DNA of 64,000 nt from NCBI RefSeq assembly GCF_024399335.1, contig NZ_CP075339.1, positions 3,534,001-3,598,000 on the forward strand. The letters are read 5' to 3'. This document shows, piece by piece, positions 17,699-26,653 of this stretch (positions are counted from its first letter, which is position 1; each line of letters opens with the position of its first letter). Below the pieces are notes generated by a model, which saw only the letters and a list, made by a program, of their open reading frames with translations, was not told the DNA's origin and searched no databases. A program made the translations under genes and the position numbers. This DNA comes from Leucobacter aridicollis (GTDB taxonomy: Bacteria > Actinomycetota > Actinomycetes > Actinomycetales > Microbacteriaceae).

Positions 17699-17790
17699 AC
17701 AAGGTGGCGTGCCGGGGCGCCGGCTCGGTCGCCCAGCTCGGGGTTGTCGGCAAGCATGCAGTCGACTTTTGCGCGCTTGTCGGGCTTCGC

Positions 17791-18510
17791 TTACTCGGTC
17801 ACGGGCGGATACTTCTCAAGCGCATCCCACGCAGGGAACGGACGATACACCCCGGGCAGCAGATGCACGAACTTGTCCTCAGCCGCATCAAACGTGTCAC
17901 CATGCGCACGCGCCGCATCCTCAGCATCCAAGCGTTCATGGATCGCATCATTTGTCTTCCGGAGCGCCCCCCAGTACACAGGTGAAAGTACTGAGAGATA
18001 GAGTTCCCCGTCGTTGTAGTCACGGATCTCATACCAGTATCCATCAGGGTCAGTGACAGTCAAGCGCGTGTTCTCGGAAGACATGGGCTCTTGCGCGACA
18101 TCCCAACCACGCTGGGCCCACATCTGCCTGATTTCCTCGAGCGTCACATGCGTCACATCGTCATACGAGTATCGCCGAAAGATGCTGTAGTAATAGCTGT
18201 TATCCCGCGTATCGCCCACCAATTCACCCCCCAGGGCAAACCCCGACCCCGGGATCACCCCAGAATCGACACTGCTCGCCCGCCACTCTCCGGCATAGAT
18301 GTCCTGCTGCATCGCAGTCACCCGCTCATACAGCGCAACGTAGCGTTCGCCAGCAAGCGCATACTGAACCTCAAGCGACCTCCCAAGGGATTCCTCTTCA
18401 GTCATCCCAGCGCCATCTCGCGCACCCTCACCTGCACCACACCCTGCCAAGACCACCGCGGCAAGAAACGCCAGGGCAAGGCTGAGCCCAGCACGCCTCA
18501 CTACAGACAC
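17791..18510 (-). CDS. lipoprotein of unknown function, paralogue of the neighbouring lipoprotein
   Basis: I do not recognise a named family. The 239-aa product has a signal peptide ending in the lipobox LAGC, so it should be anchored on the outer face of the membrane. The mature part is acidic and rich in Tyr and Asp (SYYYSIFRRYSYDDV). The C-terminus YRPFPAWDALEKYPPVTE is identical to that of the next lipoprotein, although the rest is diverged. It follows that gene by 8 bp. With the hydrolase upstream it may be an immunity-like or accessory partner; this is inference. Confidence 0.8.
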   Translation of the reverse strand: MSVVRRAGLSLALAFLAAVVLAGCGAGEGARDGAGMTEEESLGRSLEVQYALAGERYVALYERVTAMQQDIYAGEWRASSVDSGVIPGSGFALGGELVGDTRDNSYYYSIFRRYSYDDVTHVTLEEIRQMWAQRGWDVAQEPMSSENTRLTVTDPDGYWYEIRDYNDGELYLSVLSPVYWGALRKTNDAIHERLDAEDAARAHGDTFDAAEDKFVHLLPGVYRPFPAWDALEKYPPVTE

Positions 18511-18560
18511 GACCTCGCCTACTCGGTCACGGGCGGATACTTCTCAAGCGCATCCCACGC
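17792..18560. repeat. 41-bp identical direct repeat at the 3' ends of two lipoprotein genes
   Basis: Bases 17792-17832 and 18520-18560 are identical, and the similarity continues with scattered mismatches for about another 30 bases. The rest of the two genes is far more diverged, so the shared ends suggest gene conversion or recombination. The coordinates span both copies. Confidence 0.85.
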
Positions 18561-19226
18561 CGGGAACGGGCGATACGTGCCAGGCAGCAGCCGGGCAAAA
18601 CCATCGACACGCGCGTACTTACTCCCATGAACACCAGCGGCAGACTCCGCCTCCCCGCGCTCAATAACCGCCGCAGCGAGAGCATCAGGGTCGCCCCAAT
18701 AGGCCGGGGAACTCGCAATAAGTGTCAACATACCGTCGTCTTCTTGGGCTGTTAGCGAGAACCCCCCAGGAGTAACGGTCGCCACCCGACTGTAGCCAGC
18801 AAAGGGACCGGAGACTTTGGTTTCCCATCCGCGCTCACGCCAATCATCCGCAACACGTTGAATCAGTGCTTCAAGGCTGCCCTCGACGGCATGGTAGCGA
18901 TGCAACCTGAACACGTAACTATTGTCATTGCTTGCGCCCGACATAAATGGGGCGAATCCCTCTCCTCCCATAGGCACAAAGTCTGCCCCAACACCACTGT
19001 CTTCCCACTCATCAACGAAATAGCCATTCTGCACTTCGGCCAGAAGCTCGCTAACCTCGGAATATCGCCGCGCAGCCGCCGCATACTGCTCCTCAAGTGA
19101 TCGCGCAAAGGCAGCTTCCATCGCCACTCCCCCTCCATCAAGTACAGGTTCTGGTGGCGCCCCACAACCTGACGTCCCCATCGCGATTGTGAGCACCAAC
19201 GCGATCAAGATTGGTCTTCGTATCAC
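18519..19226 (-). CDS. lipoprotein of unknown function, coupled to the alpha/beta hydrolase gene
   Basis: Lipoprotein of 235 aa with signal peptide and lipobox TSGC. There is no family I can name. It shares spacing and motifs with the following lipoprotein: an early SLEEQYAAAARRY helix against SLEVQYALAGERY, a DNSYVFRLHRY against DNSYYYSIFRRY, and the same C-terminus. Its ATG overlaps the hydrolase stop by 4 nt (ATGA), so it is co-translated with it. That coupling is typical of toxin-immunity or enzyme-partner pairs. Confidence 0.82.
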   Translation of the reverse strand: MIRRPILIALVLTIAMGTSGCGAPPEPVLDGGGVAMEAAFARSLEEQYAAAARRYSEVSELLAEVQNGYFVDEWEDSGVGADFVPMGGEGFAPFMSGASNDNSYVFRLHRYHAVEGSLEALIQRVADDWRERGWETKVSGPFAGYSRVATVTPGGFSLTAQEDDGMLTLIASSPAYWGDPDALAAAVIERGEAESAAGVHGSKYARVDGFARLLPGTYRPFPAWDALEKYPPVTE

Positions 19227-21124
19227 TGTTGGATATCGCCTTTCATCACCCTTTTGAGCTGGAAAATGGTACTTGAGTCTGGATGAAAGTAGCCGACGTT
19301 CGGGGCCAAGGGGTCGAGAGCTTCGCCCTCTGCAAATGTGCCGATGTTGTGCTTTGTGACCGCCAAACCACCGCCGTTGCCACCTGACGGAAACTCGACC
19401 GCGCCGTCGAGGTCCAATGGGTCTACGCGTCCTGTGAACCTGATCCCTCCAAGCTCATCCGCCGGAGTAAAGACCCGAGCTCCCGTAGCTTGCCCGATTC
19501 CTGCCACAGGGTCCCGCTCGGAGACAGTCGCGTATATCTCACTGACGCCGAGGTCTCTTGCCGAGGTCCCCGGTTTCAACCCCGCTGAACCGACAGCAAC
19601 GTAGGCGTGCACATCTGCTTTCGTGGTCTTGAGCGCCTCCGCAGCAACGTTAGTGCCGTAAGAATGCCCAATGACCACAAGCCGATCAATCGGGTTGTTC
19701 GCGCGCTGAGCGGCAATCCCGTCCAAGAAACTCGAGAGGTACGCCCCACCTTTGTCTGCACGTCGTTGGAGCCACTCAGTAGGCAAACCGGGGGATTGAT
19801 ATCCCATCCAGGTCACCATCGCATAGCCCGGCTCGCGACTCAGTATCTCGTTGAAGCCGCGAAGCGGGTCGCTGATTCCCTGCACCTCGGAATCCATGCC
19901 AGAAGCAAGCACACCGACGTTAGTGGCCGTGTCGAGGTTTCCCATCGATATGCCCGCGGAGACGCCGCCGTCATGCCTGCCAAACGCCACCAACTGCACG
20001 ATGGCCCCTGCGGTGCCGCCGCCGAGAAGCCCTTCAGCGCGTGAGAGCCCGGTCTGTATCGCAAGGAGGTCCTTCTCAAACTCCGCAAGAGAACGCTCCC
20101 CCGGTTCGAACCCCATCCGCGCGTACGCCGCGGCGGGGTTTTCAGGGTGTTCCTCGTCGAGCGCCCACTCCAGCGCATGCCGCCCAGCCTTGTCCATCAC
20201 CCAAAACGGGATCCCATCCAGACACGCAAGCTCAAACGAGTACCGCTCAATGAGACGCTCAAGGTTGAACCCCTTCGAAGCAGCAAGAAGCGCCCATATC
20301 TGCGCGACCTCGGCGGGCGACAGCTTTGGATCAAACAGCGCATCAGTGAACACGCCAGGGTTGTCAGCGCCAAGCGCGAGCATGATGTCGAAGTCGCCAA
20401 GTGTCCCGCTCCCCGCGCTCTCGAACGCCGCCGCAATCGACGAGATCCACCGCTCATCCGACACGTTCTCATCAACGAAGCGAGAGAACCCTGTCAATAG
20501 GGTCGCGACCGAAGCCGGCGCCCACGAACACGAGTTCGCATAGGCTGCCACGGCCATCTGCAGCGCAGAAAGCCCGTCGCGCATATTCCGGGTGACCAAC
20601 TGCGACCGCGCGGCAAACCCGCGAAGCGCTACCGGATCAGCAGACGTCGTCCCGCCCGATCCTGCCCCGCCAGCGTACCGACCACGCGATCTCGGGCCGA
20701 ACACGGCAGTGATCGGCGGCGGGCTGACAGGCATCGTGTCGGGTTCAAGCCCCACGAATGTATCAAACGTCGTCACGCCGAGCGCACCAAGCGCGTCTTG
20801 GCTCCGAACAAGTTCCGCGGCCTCCACTTTGGCCCGCCACTCCTCGTGCGCGGCAATCCGCTCCCGCTCCTTCACTGCGGCAGCAATCGCCCTATCGGTC
20901 GCTTCGGCGAGATCCTCGAGCTTCCCCGACAGGCTTCCTCGATCCGCCGACTCAATGCCGCACGCGTCAGTAAACCGCTTCGCATAACCGCCTTTGAACT
21001 CCATGCACGCGTCATTAATGGCGAGTGATCTTTCCCACCCTGCACGATGCAGCATCGTCGACACGTCACGAAACGTACGCGCGAGTCGGTTGGCGGTCGA
21101 TTCGTCGAACTGAATATCAGCCAT
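19223..21124 (-). CDS. DUF1023-type alpha/beta hydrolase with WXG100-like helical N-terminus
   Basis: Protein of 633 aa. Residues 1-110 are helical (AGWERSLAIND, EFKGGYAKRF), resembling type VII secretion substrates and partners. A Gly-rich linker (150-160) and a second helical region follow. Residues about 395-600 are an Abhydrolase_8 (DUF1023) domain with nucleophile Ser488 in GHSYG, Asp538 in SERDPVAG and His592 in KHNIGTF. There is no signal peptide. Two lipoproteins follow in the operon. I infer a surface or secreted hydrolase, possibly an effector with lipoprotein immunity; no secretion genes lie in the window. Its GC content looks lower than that of its neighbours. Confidence 0.8.
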   Translation of the reverse strand: MADIQFDESTANRLARTFRDVSTMLHRAGWERSLAINDACMEFKGGYAKRFTDACGIESADRGSLSGKLEDLAEATDRAIAAAVKERERIAAHEEWRAKVEAAELVRSQDALGALGVTTFDTFVGLEPDTMPVSPPPITAVFGPRSRGRYAGGAGSGGTTSADPVALRGFAARSQLVTRNMRDGLSALQMAVAAYANSCSWAPASVATLLTGFSRFVDENVSDERWISSIAAAFESAGSGTLGDFDIMLALGADNPGVFTDALFDPKLSPAEVAQIWALLAASKGFNLERLIERYSFELACLDGIPFWVMDKAGRHALEWALDEEHPENPAAAYARMGFEPGERSLAEFEKDLLAIQTGLSRAEGLLGGGTAGAIVQLVAFGRHDGGVSAGISMGNLDTATNVGVLASGMDSEVQGISDPLRGFNEILSREPGYAMVTWMGYQSPGLPTEWLQRRADKGGAYLSSFLDGIAAQRANNPIDRLVVIGHSYGTNVAAEALKTTKADVHAYVAVGSAGLKPGTSARDLGVSEIYATVSERDPVAGIGQATGARVFTPADELGGIRFTGRVDPLDLDGAVEFPSGGNGGGLAVTKHNIGTFAEGEALDPLAPNVGYFHPDSSTIFQLKRVMKGDIQQ

Positions 21125-21473
21125 TGCCGCCCTCCGTCACCGCTCATTCGGAGTCGCCAGAGACGACCACCTACGCAAAAGGGGGAAAGCCGTGACCGGC
21201 TTTCCCCCAACGATCGCAACTATACGCCCACGCAGACAAATGTTGTCAACTTTCGTCAGGTCATGTTCGCTAATTGCACGCGCCGAGACAACCCACGACC
21301 GCCTGCCACGCAAGAGCTCCTACAGTTGACGTGCGTCCAAGCAGGTTTCTCGGCATCCACAAGTTCCGCCACGCAATTCGCGCGCCACTCTACTCGAACC
21401 TCATACCTTCTTGACTCCCCCGTCACCCCCGGGGCTAGCATGGCCGTACCCACCATCGTGTAGAGGAGCGGAC
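21125..21473. other. divergent intergenic region with orphan hairpin
   Basis: The region between the minus-strand hydrolase gene and the plus-strand paralogue pair carries no gene. Apart from the hairpin at 21181-21208 it is comparatively AT-rich and probably holds the promoters of both divergent units. I see no clear palindromic operator. Confidence 0.6.
21181..21208. terminator. orphan terminator-like hairpin in the hydrolase leader
   Basis: A perfect 12-bp stem GGGGGAAAGCCG with a TGAC loop, flanked by an A-run (21177-21180) that would read as a U-run on the minus strand. No minus-strand gene ends just upstream of it, so it may attenuate the hydrolase operon or block antisense readthrough. 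Confidence 0.6.
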
Positions 21474-21938
21474 GTGTCACTACCCCAAAGTTCACGGCGC
21501 CGGATCGGGCCGGCGGTCGCCATGACTCTCGCCATCCTCGGTTCGCTCGCGCTCCTCGCTGGTTTCGTGTTCCAGGTTGCCACCGCGAGCCCCGGTGTCA
21601 GCTCAAAGCCGTCAGAGCGGGTGGTCGAGTTCATCAATGAATCGCTGTCGGGTGCCACAATTCAGGCCGAGGCCGGCGAGTTGCGCCCAGAGACCCTCAC
21701 CGTGCTTGAGCAGACAGATGAGGGCGTCGTTGCAGTCGCCTTCCTCACCACGAAAGATGCTCTCGGCATCGGCGTGTACCCGGCGAAGGGAGGCGCCTCA
21801 AGCGTCAGCCCTGCAGGGCTCAGGCAAAACAGCCTGCAGGCAATGATCCCTGGCGACGAGTCGACCAGAAACTACGAACTCTCGGTCCGCCGGGTGGGCA
21901 CCGGCGACGAGTTCGAGCACACCTTTACCGCGAAGTGA
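21474..21938 (+). CDS. membrane-anchored protein of unknown function (paralogue 1)
   Basis: Product of 154 aa with one N-terminal membrane segment (PAVAMTLAILGSLALLAGFVFQVA) and an exported domain of about 115 residues. I do not recognise a family. The GTG at 21474 has AGAGGAG at good spacing; the upstream ATG reading is not needed. The exported part aligns with the next gene's product (LxVLExTxxGVxAxAxxT, IGxxxPA, GTGxxFxH), so they are tandem duplicates. It is divergent from the hydrolase operon. Confidence 0.75.
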   Translation: MSLPQSSRRRIGPAVAMTLAILGSLALLAGFVFQVATASPGVSSKPSERVVEFINESLSGATIQAEAGELRPETLTVLEQTDEGVVAVAFLTTKDALGIGVYPAKGGASSVSPAGLRQNSLQAMIPGDESTRNYELSVRRVGTGDEFEHTFTAK

Positions 21939-21951
21939 CGGGACAACACCG

Positions 21952-22416
21952 ATGGCAACGACGCGCAGACGCCTCGCCCCAGCGGCGGCAATGACCGCTG
22001 CAGTGCTCGGGTCACTCCTGCTCGGCGGCGGCGCAATAGTTCAGCTGCGCGCTCAGGCCCAAGCGCACGCCGTCGATGTCGCGCACGCTACCGCAATCGA
22101 GAACATTCGCGAGCGCCTGCTCGCGCCCTCCGGCCTCCTCGTCGGTGTGCTTGCCAACGACACTCCACGCATGGATACCCTCGAGGTTCTGGAGGTCACG
22201 CCGGACGGTGTCACTGCCTATGCGCTGATAACTGGCGACGATGTGCTCGTCATTGGGCTCCTGTCGCCAGCCGACGCGGTTGCAATGTCCTCGAGCCCAG
22301 GCATCCAACGGGAGGGGGTCTCGGCAACGCTCGACATCGGCGACGGCCGCCACACCTACGACCTCGATGTCTGGCGCGAGGGCACCGGTTTCGGGCACGA
22401 ACTCATCGTGCAGTAA
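21952..22416 (+). CDS. membrane-anchored protein of unknown function (paralogue 2)
   Basis: Second 154-aa member of the tandem pair, starting 13 bp after the first. It has a basic N-terminus and a single hydrophobic segment (AAAMTAAVLGSLLLGGGAIVQL), then an exported domain containing TLEVLEVTPDGVTAYALITGDDVLVIGLL and a GTGFGHEL near the C-terminus that matches GTGDEFEHTF in paralogue 1. Function unknown. The shared length and layout argue for duplication and joint action. Confidence 0.75.
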   Translation: MATTRRRLAPAAAMTAAVLGSLLLGGGAIVQLRAQAQAHAVDVAHATAIENIRERLLAPSGLLVGVLANDTPRMDTLEVLEVTPDGVTAYALITGDDVLVIGLLSPADAVAMSSSPGIQREGVSATLDIGDGRHTYDLDVWREGTGFGHELIVQ

Positions 22417-22442
22417 TTCCCCGCGCCGCGTACGATCGGAGC

Positions 22443-23867
22443 ATGGAACCCCTCGCGCCGTCGCCTGGACCCTTCGAATCCGCCGTCGCGCTCCGCGACG
22501 CGCTCCGTCGAGGTGAGGTCATCGCGGTCGAGGCCGCCGAGTACTACCTTGGACGGATCAGTGAGCGCGCAGACCTGGGGGCGTTCATCGCGGTGACGGC
22601 CGACGAGGCGCTCCTCGAAGCTCGTGCGGCCGATGTCAGCCTGCACGCTAAGCGGACGGCCGGCGCCGACGAGGGCGCGGCGGGAAGTACGCGGCAGCCG
22701 CTGCTCGGGGTGCCGATCGCACACAAGGACATCGTTGACGTCGCCGGCGCGAAGACATCGTTCGGCACCGCCATCAGGCCGCCCCAGCTCGCAGCTGCCG
22801 ATCATCCAGTCGTAGCTGGGCTTCGCGCCGCGGGCACGATCTCACTCGGCAAGACCCAGGTGCCTGAGTTCGGCCTCAACTGCTACTCCGAGAACCTCAT
22901 CGCACCTCCAGCTCGCAATCCGCATGACCTCGAGCGCACCCCCGGCGGGTCGAGCGGCGGCAGTGCTGCGGCAGTTGCCGCTGGTGTGCTGCCCGTCGCG
23001 CCTGGAACCGACGGCGGCGGGTCGATCCGGATCCCAGCGCTCGCGTGCGGTCTCATCGGCCTGAAGCCAGGGCTCGGGGCGGTGCCCGGAGACGTCACGA
23101 ACGGCTACGAAGATGTCTTTGGCGCCCCCATTCTCACAGTCTCGGGCCCGCTCGCGCGCACCCCGCTTGATGCGGCGATTCTCATGGACGCAATGGTCGC
23201 CGAAGCTGCCAGGGGGAGCTACGAGCTAGCAGTGCTGCGCTCAGACGACGTCAGGGGGCTCACCGTGGCCGCGAGCACATCATCCCCGTTTGCGCCAGCG
23301 CTCGACATCACAGTCTCGGCCGACGCCCTTCGCGCGTTCGAGGAGGCAGCTGCCCGGCTTCAGGCGCTCGGGCACGGTGTCGACCAGGCCGACTTCGTCT
23401 ACGACCCGGAGTACTTCGACTTCTTTTCGGAGGGTTGGATCGCGAGTCTCTCGCTCATCGACCTGACGCCCGACCAGGTTGAACTGCTCGCTCCGATCAC
23501 GCGCGAAATGCGTGAGCGCGCGCTGTCGCGCTCACTGCCGCAGCACAAGGAGAGCGCTGCGCGACTTCGCGGCTTCGGTCGCGAGGCTCGCGAGCTCTGG
23601 GGTCGGACCGACATTGTCTTGACTCCCGGGCTTGCGATGGCGCCGCCCCGCATCGGCGAGTTCTCCTCGCTCCCGGGCTCCGAAGACTATAAGCGACAGT
23701 GCCAGCTGACGCCGTTCACCTCAATGGTCAACGTAGCGGGCTTGCCAGCCATCGCGGTTCCCATCACCGTCGACAGTACCGGCCTCCCGGTCGGGGTGCA
23801 GCTCATCGGTCGGCAGGGCAGCGAGGCGCAGCTCCTCGCTCTCGCGGAGCAGCTCACCGCGTTCTAG
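22443..23867 (+). CDS. amidase signature family hydrolase
   Basis: Amidase of 474 aa with the Ser-cisSer-Lys triad: Lys95 in [10 protein letters not shown], cis-Ser171 in GGSSGGS and nucleophile Ser194 in [12 protein letters not shown], the usual spacing. It hydrolyses amide bonds; the substrate cannot be told from sequence. It lacks the GatB/GatC neighbours of the tRNA-dependent amidotransferase and the usual GatA C-terminal pattern, so a catabolic or indoleacetamide-like amidase is more likely. The start ATG has a close-set GGAG. Confidence 0.88.
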   Translation: MEPLAPSPGPFESAVALRDALRRGEVIAVEAAEYYLGRISERADLGAFIAVTADEALLEARAADVSLHAKRTAGADEGAAGSTRQPLLGVPIAHKDIVDVAGAKTSFGTAIRPPQLAAADHPVVAGLRAAGTISLGKTQVPEFGLNCYSENLIAPPARNPHDLERTPGGSSGGSAAAVAAGVLPVAPGTDGGGSIRIPALACGLIGLKPGLGAVPGDVTNGYEDVFGAPILTVSGPLARTPLDAAILMDAMVAEAARGSYELAVLRSDDVRGLTVAASTSSPFAPALDITVSADALRAFEEAAARLQALGHGVDQADFVYDPEYFDFFSEGWIASLSLIDLTPDQVELLAPITREMRERALSRSLPQHKESAARLRGFGREARELWGRTDIVLTPGLAMAPPRIGEFSSLPGSEDYKRQCQLTPFTSMVNVAGLPAIAVPITVDSTGLPVGVQLIGRQGSEAQLLALAEQLTAF

Positions 23868-23885
23868 GCGCGCTCGGCGCCTGAG

Positions 23886-24614
23886 TTAGGCGGCCGCGTC
23901 ACCGAGCGTCGCCCGCAGCATGTCGGTGACCTCGTGAATGTGGGCGCCCATCGTCTCGCCAGCAGCCTGCGCATCTCCCGCGCGGATCGCCTCAAACACC
24001 GCCCGGTGTTGCGCAATGAGCGCGTCGTTCCCCTGCGCGCGCTCGACGACGCGGACAACCCAGACCGCGAGCAGCGACTTGATGTTCAGGAGGATCGCTG
24101 AGAGAGCGGAGTTCGCAGCCGCCCTCGCAATGGCGAGGTGGAACGCGTTGTCGGCACTCGCGAATGCTTCAGGGTTCTCCGCGCTCTCCATCCTGACGAG
24201 CAGTCCTTCAAGTTCCGTGAGGTCCGCGTCGCTCCGGCGCTCAGCCGCGAGACCGGCAAGCGCAACCTCGGTGTAGTACCGCGCTTCGATGAGTTCGTCT
24301 GCCTCGCGGGTGCCGAGCAGCACGCCCCACGACACCACCTGCGGCAGGATACTGCTCGGGGCGGTCGAGAGATAGGTGCCGTCGCCGGGGCGGATGTCGA
24401 TGAAGCCGATGATGTCGAGGCACTTGAGCGCCTCGCGTAGCGGCGACCGGCCAACGCCAAGGAGCTCAACGAGTCTGCGCTCAGGGGGCAGCTTGTCGCC
24501 GGGCTTCATGCCCAGGCTCACGGTGCTCTGCACGACGTGCTGAACGATGTCGGCGACCGAGGTACGGCGAGCATCACCTACCGCGGGAAAGACAGGATCA
24601 GACAGAGCAATCAC
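23886..24614 (-). CDS. GntR-family FCD regulator, likely of the adjacent sugar-acid operon
   Basis: Regulator of 242 aa. The winged helix is PGDKLPPERRLVELLGVGRSPLREALKCLDIIGFI, followed by an FCD domain with FHLAIARAAAN and H-rich helix (MGAHIHEVTDML) forming the metal-ligand pocket. The start is a GTG at 24614. FCD repressors of this kind usually sense a sugar acid or its aldolase product. It is downstream of, and on the same strand as, the catabolic operon but separated from it by a strong terminator, so it has its own promoter. Confidence 0.87.
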   Translation of the reverse strand: MIALSDPVFPAVGDARRTSVADIVQHVVQSTVSLGMKPGDKLPPERRLVELLGVGRSPLREALKCLDIIGFIDIRPGDGTYLSTAPSSILPQVVSWGVLLGTREADELIEARYYTEVALAGLAAERRSDADLTELEGLLVRMESAENPEAFASADNAFHLAIARAAANSALSAILLNIKSLLAVWVVRVVERAQGNDALIAQHRAVFEAIRAGDAQAAGETMGAHIHEVTDMLRATLGDAAA

Positions 24615-24669
24615 CCTTCCTCATGCGTGACGCCCCGCGCCGAGCCGCCACTTCGTTCTTGGAGCGATG

Positions 24670-24705
24670 ATACAGGCCGCACCCAAGCGGGGGTGCGGCC
24701 TGTAT
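24670..24705. terminator. terminator of the catabolic operon
   Basis: A perfect 15-bp stem (24670-24684 with 24691-24705) around a 6-nt loop, 46 bp after the aldolase stop on the minus strand. It separates the aldolase operon from the gntR gene. Confidence 0.85.
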
Positions 24706-24750
24706 CTATCCTGACACCGGAGATCACTCCCGGGTGCGCGAAAGGGGCGG

Positions 24751-25530
24751 CTAGAACCAGCGGTGCCCGACGGTGTCCTTGCCGAGCTCGCCGGCCATCT
24801 GCTTGATCTGGCGGATCATGAGGCCGATGTCTGAGCCGAGCGAGACCATGCCGAATCCCTGGTCTCGGCGCTGGATTGCCTCGTCTGTGTGACGGGCCAC
24901 GATGCCTGAGCCAATCCCCCTTTCCTTCGCTCGGCGCAGGATGTCGAGGTTGATTTCGGTGACGCCAGGGCCTTCCCACTCTCCGACCGCACCGCGGCTC
25001 GCCGACATGTCGCCGGGACCGAGGAAGATCGCCTCGATGCCGTCGACGCCGAGAATCTCGTCAAGGTTGTCGTACGATTTCTGCGTCTCGATCATCGGAA
25101 TGAAGAGCAGCTCGTCGTTCGCTGTCTTCACGTAGTTCTCGAGATCCAGACCCCATTTCACCGACCGCTCACCACCGATGCCGCGGCGCCCGATGGGCGG
25201 GTAGTAGAAGTGGTCGTATGCGGCCTTCACCTCGTCTGCGCTGTCGACGAGGGGCAGCACGATGCCGTGCGCGCCGACGTCGAGCGCCCGCTTGATCGGC
25301 TCGAGATCTTGCGATGGCGGGCGAACAAGCACGGTCATGTCTGTGCCGCGCGCGGCCTGCAGGTGGCCCTGAATGTCTTTGAAGTTCAGGTAGCCGTGCT
25401 CCATGTCGATGCAGATCCAGTCGATCCCGAGCATCCCAGCAACCTCGGTCACCGCGGACGCCTCGGAGGTCACCCAGAGACCAAATGCGGTCTCCCCTGC
25501 TGCGAGCTTATGGCGGAGCTTCTCGTTCAA
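24751..25530 (-). CDS. HpcH/HpaI-family 2-oxo-3-deoxy acid aldolase
   Basis: Class II pyruvate aldolase of 259 aa. The TTG start at 25530 (AAAGG upstream, TTGA overlap with the permease stop) puts His45 in DMEHGY and Arg70 in VLVRPP exactly at HpaI numbering, with metal ligands Glu148 (MIET) and Asp174 (GPGDMSASRG). The family splits 4-hydroxy-2-oxoacids to pyruvate and an aldehyde. In this operon, beside a KdgT-type permease, a sugar-acid-derived substrate is likely. Confidence 0.9.
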   Translation of the reverse strand: MNEKLRHKLAAGETAFGLWVTSEASAVTEVAGMLGIDWICIDMEHGYLNFKDIQGHLQAARGTDMTVLVRPPSQDLEPIKRALDVGAHGIVLPLVDSADEVKAAYDHFYYPPIGRRGIGGERSVKWGLDLENYVKTANDELLFIPMIETQKSYDNLDEILGVDGIEAIFLGPGDMSASRGAVGEWEGPGVTEINLDILRRAKERGIGSGIVARHTDEAIQRRDQGFGMVSLGSDIGLMIRQIKQMAGELGKDTVGHRWF

Positions 25531-26621
25531 CTCATTACCTTTCGTTCGTCGGCCGCGGCGTTCGCGCCCGATGTGTGGGTGTCTTCCGTGTGCCTTCGGA
25601 AGTTCCATTCGTCCTCGGCCTGCGGCGACGTGCCGCGCTTCAGCTGCCACTTGGAGACCCAAGCAACAAGGAAGGGGACGAGGATCGCGGTGGTGATGAC
25701 GGCGGCGGCGATCTGCGATGTCGCGATCGCCTGGATCGACTCGTAGCTCGGGTCGACGAGCGCAACTGCCGCCGGTGTCGCGATCGCATTGCCAGCGGTC
25801 GTTGACTCGGCCGCACCGGCGATGACGTTGCGGGCGCGCTTCGGGCGGCCACGCAGCACATGCACGAGGTACAGCAGCCCCATGCTCGCGGCGGCGACAA
25901 TTGTGAGCGAGAAGAGGCCAAGGAGCACGCCCTGCAGGCCCGACTGCGGCAGCGCCGCGAAGTCGATACCGCGGCCGACGATGAAACCGAGGAACGGGAT
26001 GAGGAGCAGCTCGCCTGGCTTCAGGAAGTTGCGGGCGGTGGGGCTCACGTTGCCGACGATGAATCCGATGACGAGCGGGAGCAGGATCCCGACGAGCATC
26101 TCGGCAGGGAACGACGCGAGGCCAGCAGCTCCAAGCGCGATGAGCGTGATGAACGGGCCGTCGTTGATCGACAGCACCGACACTGCGCCGCGGTCGCTAA
26201 GGTTGCCGAACTGCTTCGTGAGCGCGACGTACAGGGTCGAGTTCGAGTTCGTGATCGCCGCAATGAGCGCGAGCGGAGTGAGCCCCCAGAGCACGCCGCC
26301 GGGGACAAGGAACGCCACGCCGAGGCCGATCGCGATGCCGACGCCGACCTTTGCGGTGAGCACGACGACGCCCTTCTCGAGCGTCACGGCTCCCTGCCGA
26401 AAGTCGAGCTGCGCGCCCATACAGAAGAAGAACAGCCCAAGGAGGGCGCCGACGCCGTCGCGGAAGAGCGCCGTCGTGAAGCTGCCGATGTCGAGTAGTT
26501 CGGGGAAGAAGGTGTTAATAATGGCGCCGAGAAACAGCGGGTAGATCATGAGCGCGCCAGGCACGCTTCCGACGAGCTTCCCGAGTCGCTTGAGCGGCCC
26601 AGTGGTAGTGGTTTCGGTCAA
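25527..26621 (-). CDS. 2-keto-3-deoxygluconate permease family transporter (KdgT-like)
   Basis: Ten-helix membrane transporter of 364 aa with the KDGT family pattern: FFFCMGAQLDFRQGA, ITNSNSTLYVALTKQFG, SINDGPFITLIALGAAG and a C-terminal TTAGNAIATPAAVA. The TTG start at 26621 has AAGGAG 6 nt before it. It probably imports the operon's sugar-acid substrate by proton symport. The C-terminal 40 residues are a charged cytoplasmic tail. Confidence 0.88.
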   Translation of the reverse strand: MTETTTTGPLKRLGKLVGSVPGALMIYPLFLGAIINTFFPELLDIGSFTTALFRDGVGALLGLFFFCMGAQLDFRQGAVTLEKGVVVLTAKVGVGIAIGLGVAFLVPGGVLWGLTPLALIAAITNSNSTLYVALTKQFGNLSDRGAVSVLSINDGPFITLIALGAAGLASFPAEMLVGILLPLVIGFIVGNVSPTARNFLKPGELLLIPFLGFIVGRGIDFAALPQSGLQGVLLGLFSLTIVAAASMGLLYLVHVLRGRPKRARNVIAGAAESTTAGNAIATPAAVALVDPSYESIQAIATSQIAAAVITTAILVPFLVAWVSKWQLKRGTSPQAEDEWNFRRHTEDTHTSGANAAADERKVMS

Positions 26622-26653
26622 GACTCACTCCTTCGTGAGATGTGGCTGACGGC

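Noticed and set aside
25860..26498. A 212-codon plus-strand ORF very rich in Glu, Arg and Asp
   Set aside because: It is antisense to the KdgT permease; its composition mirrors the hydrophobic codons of that gene.
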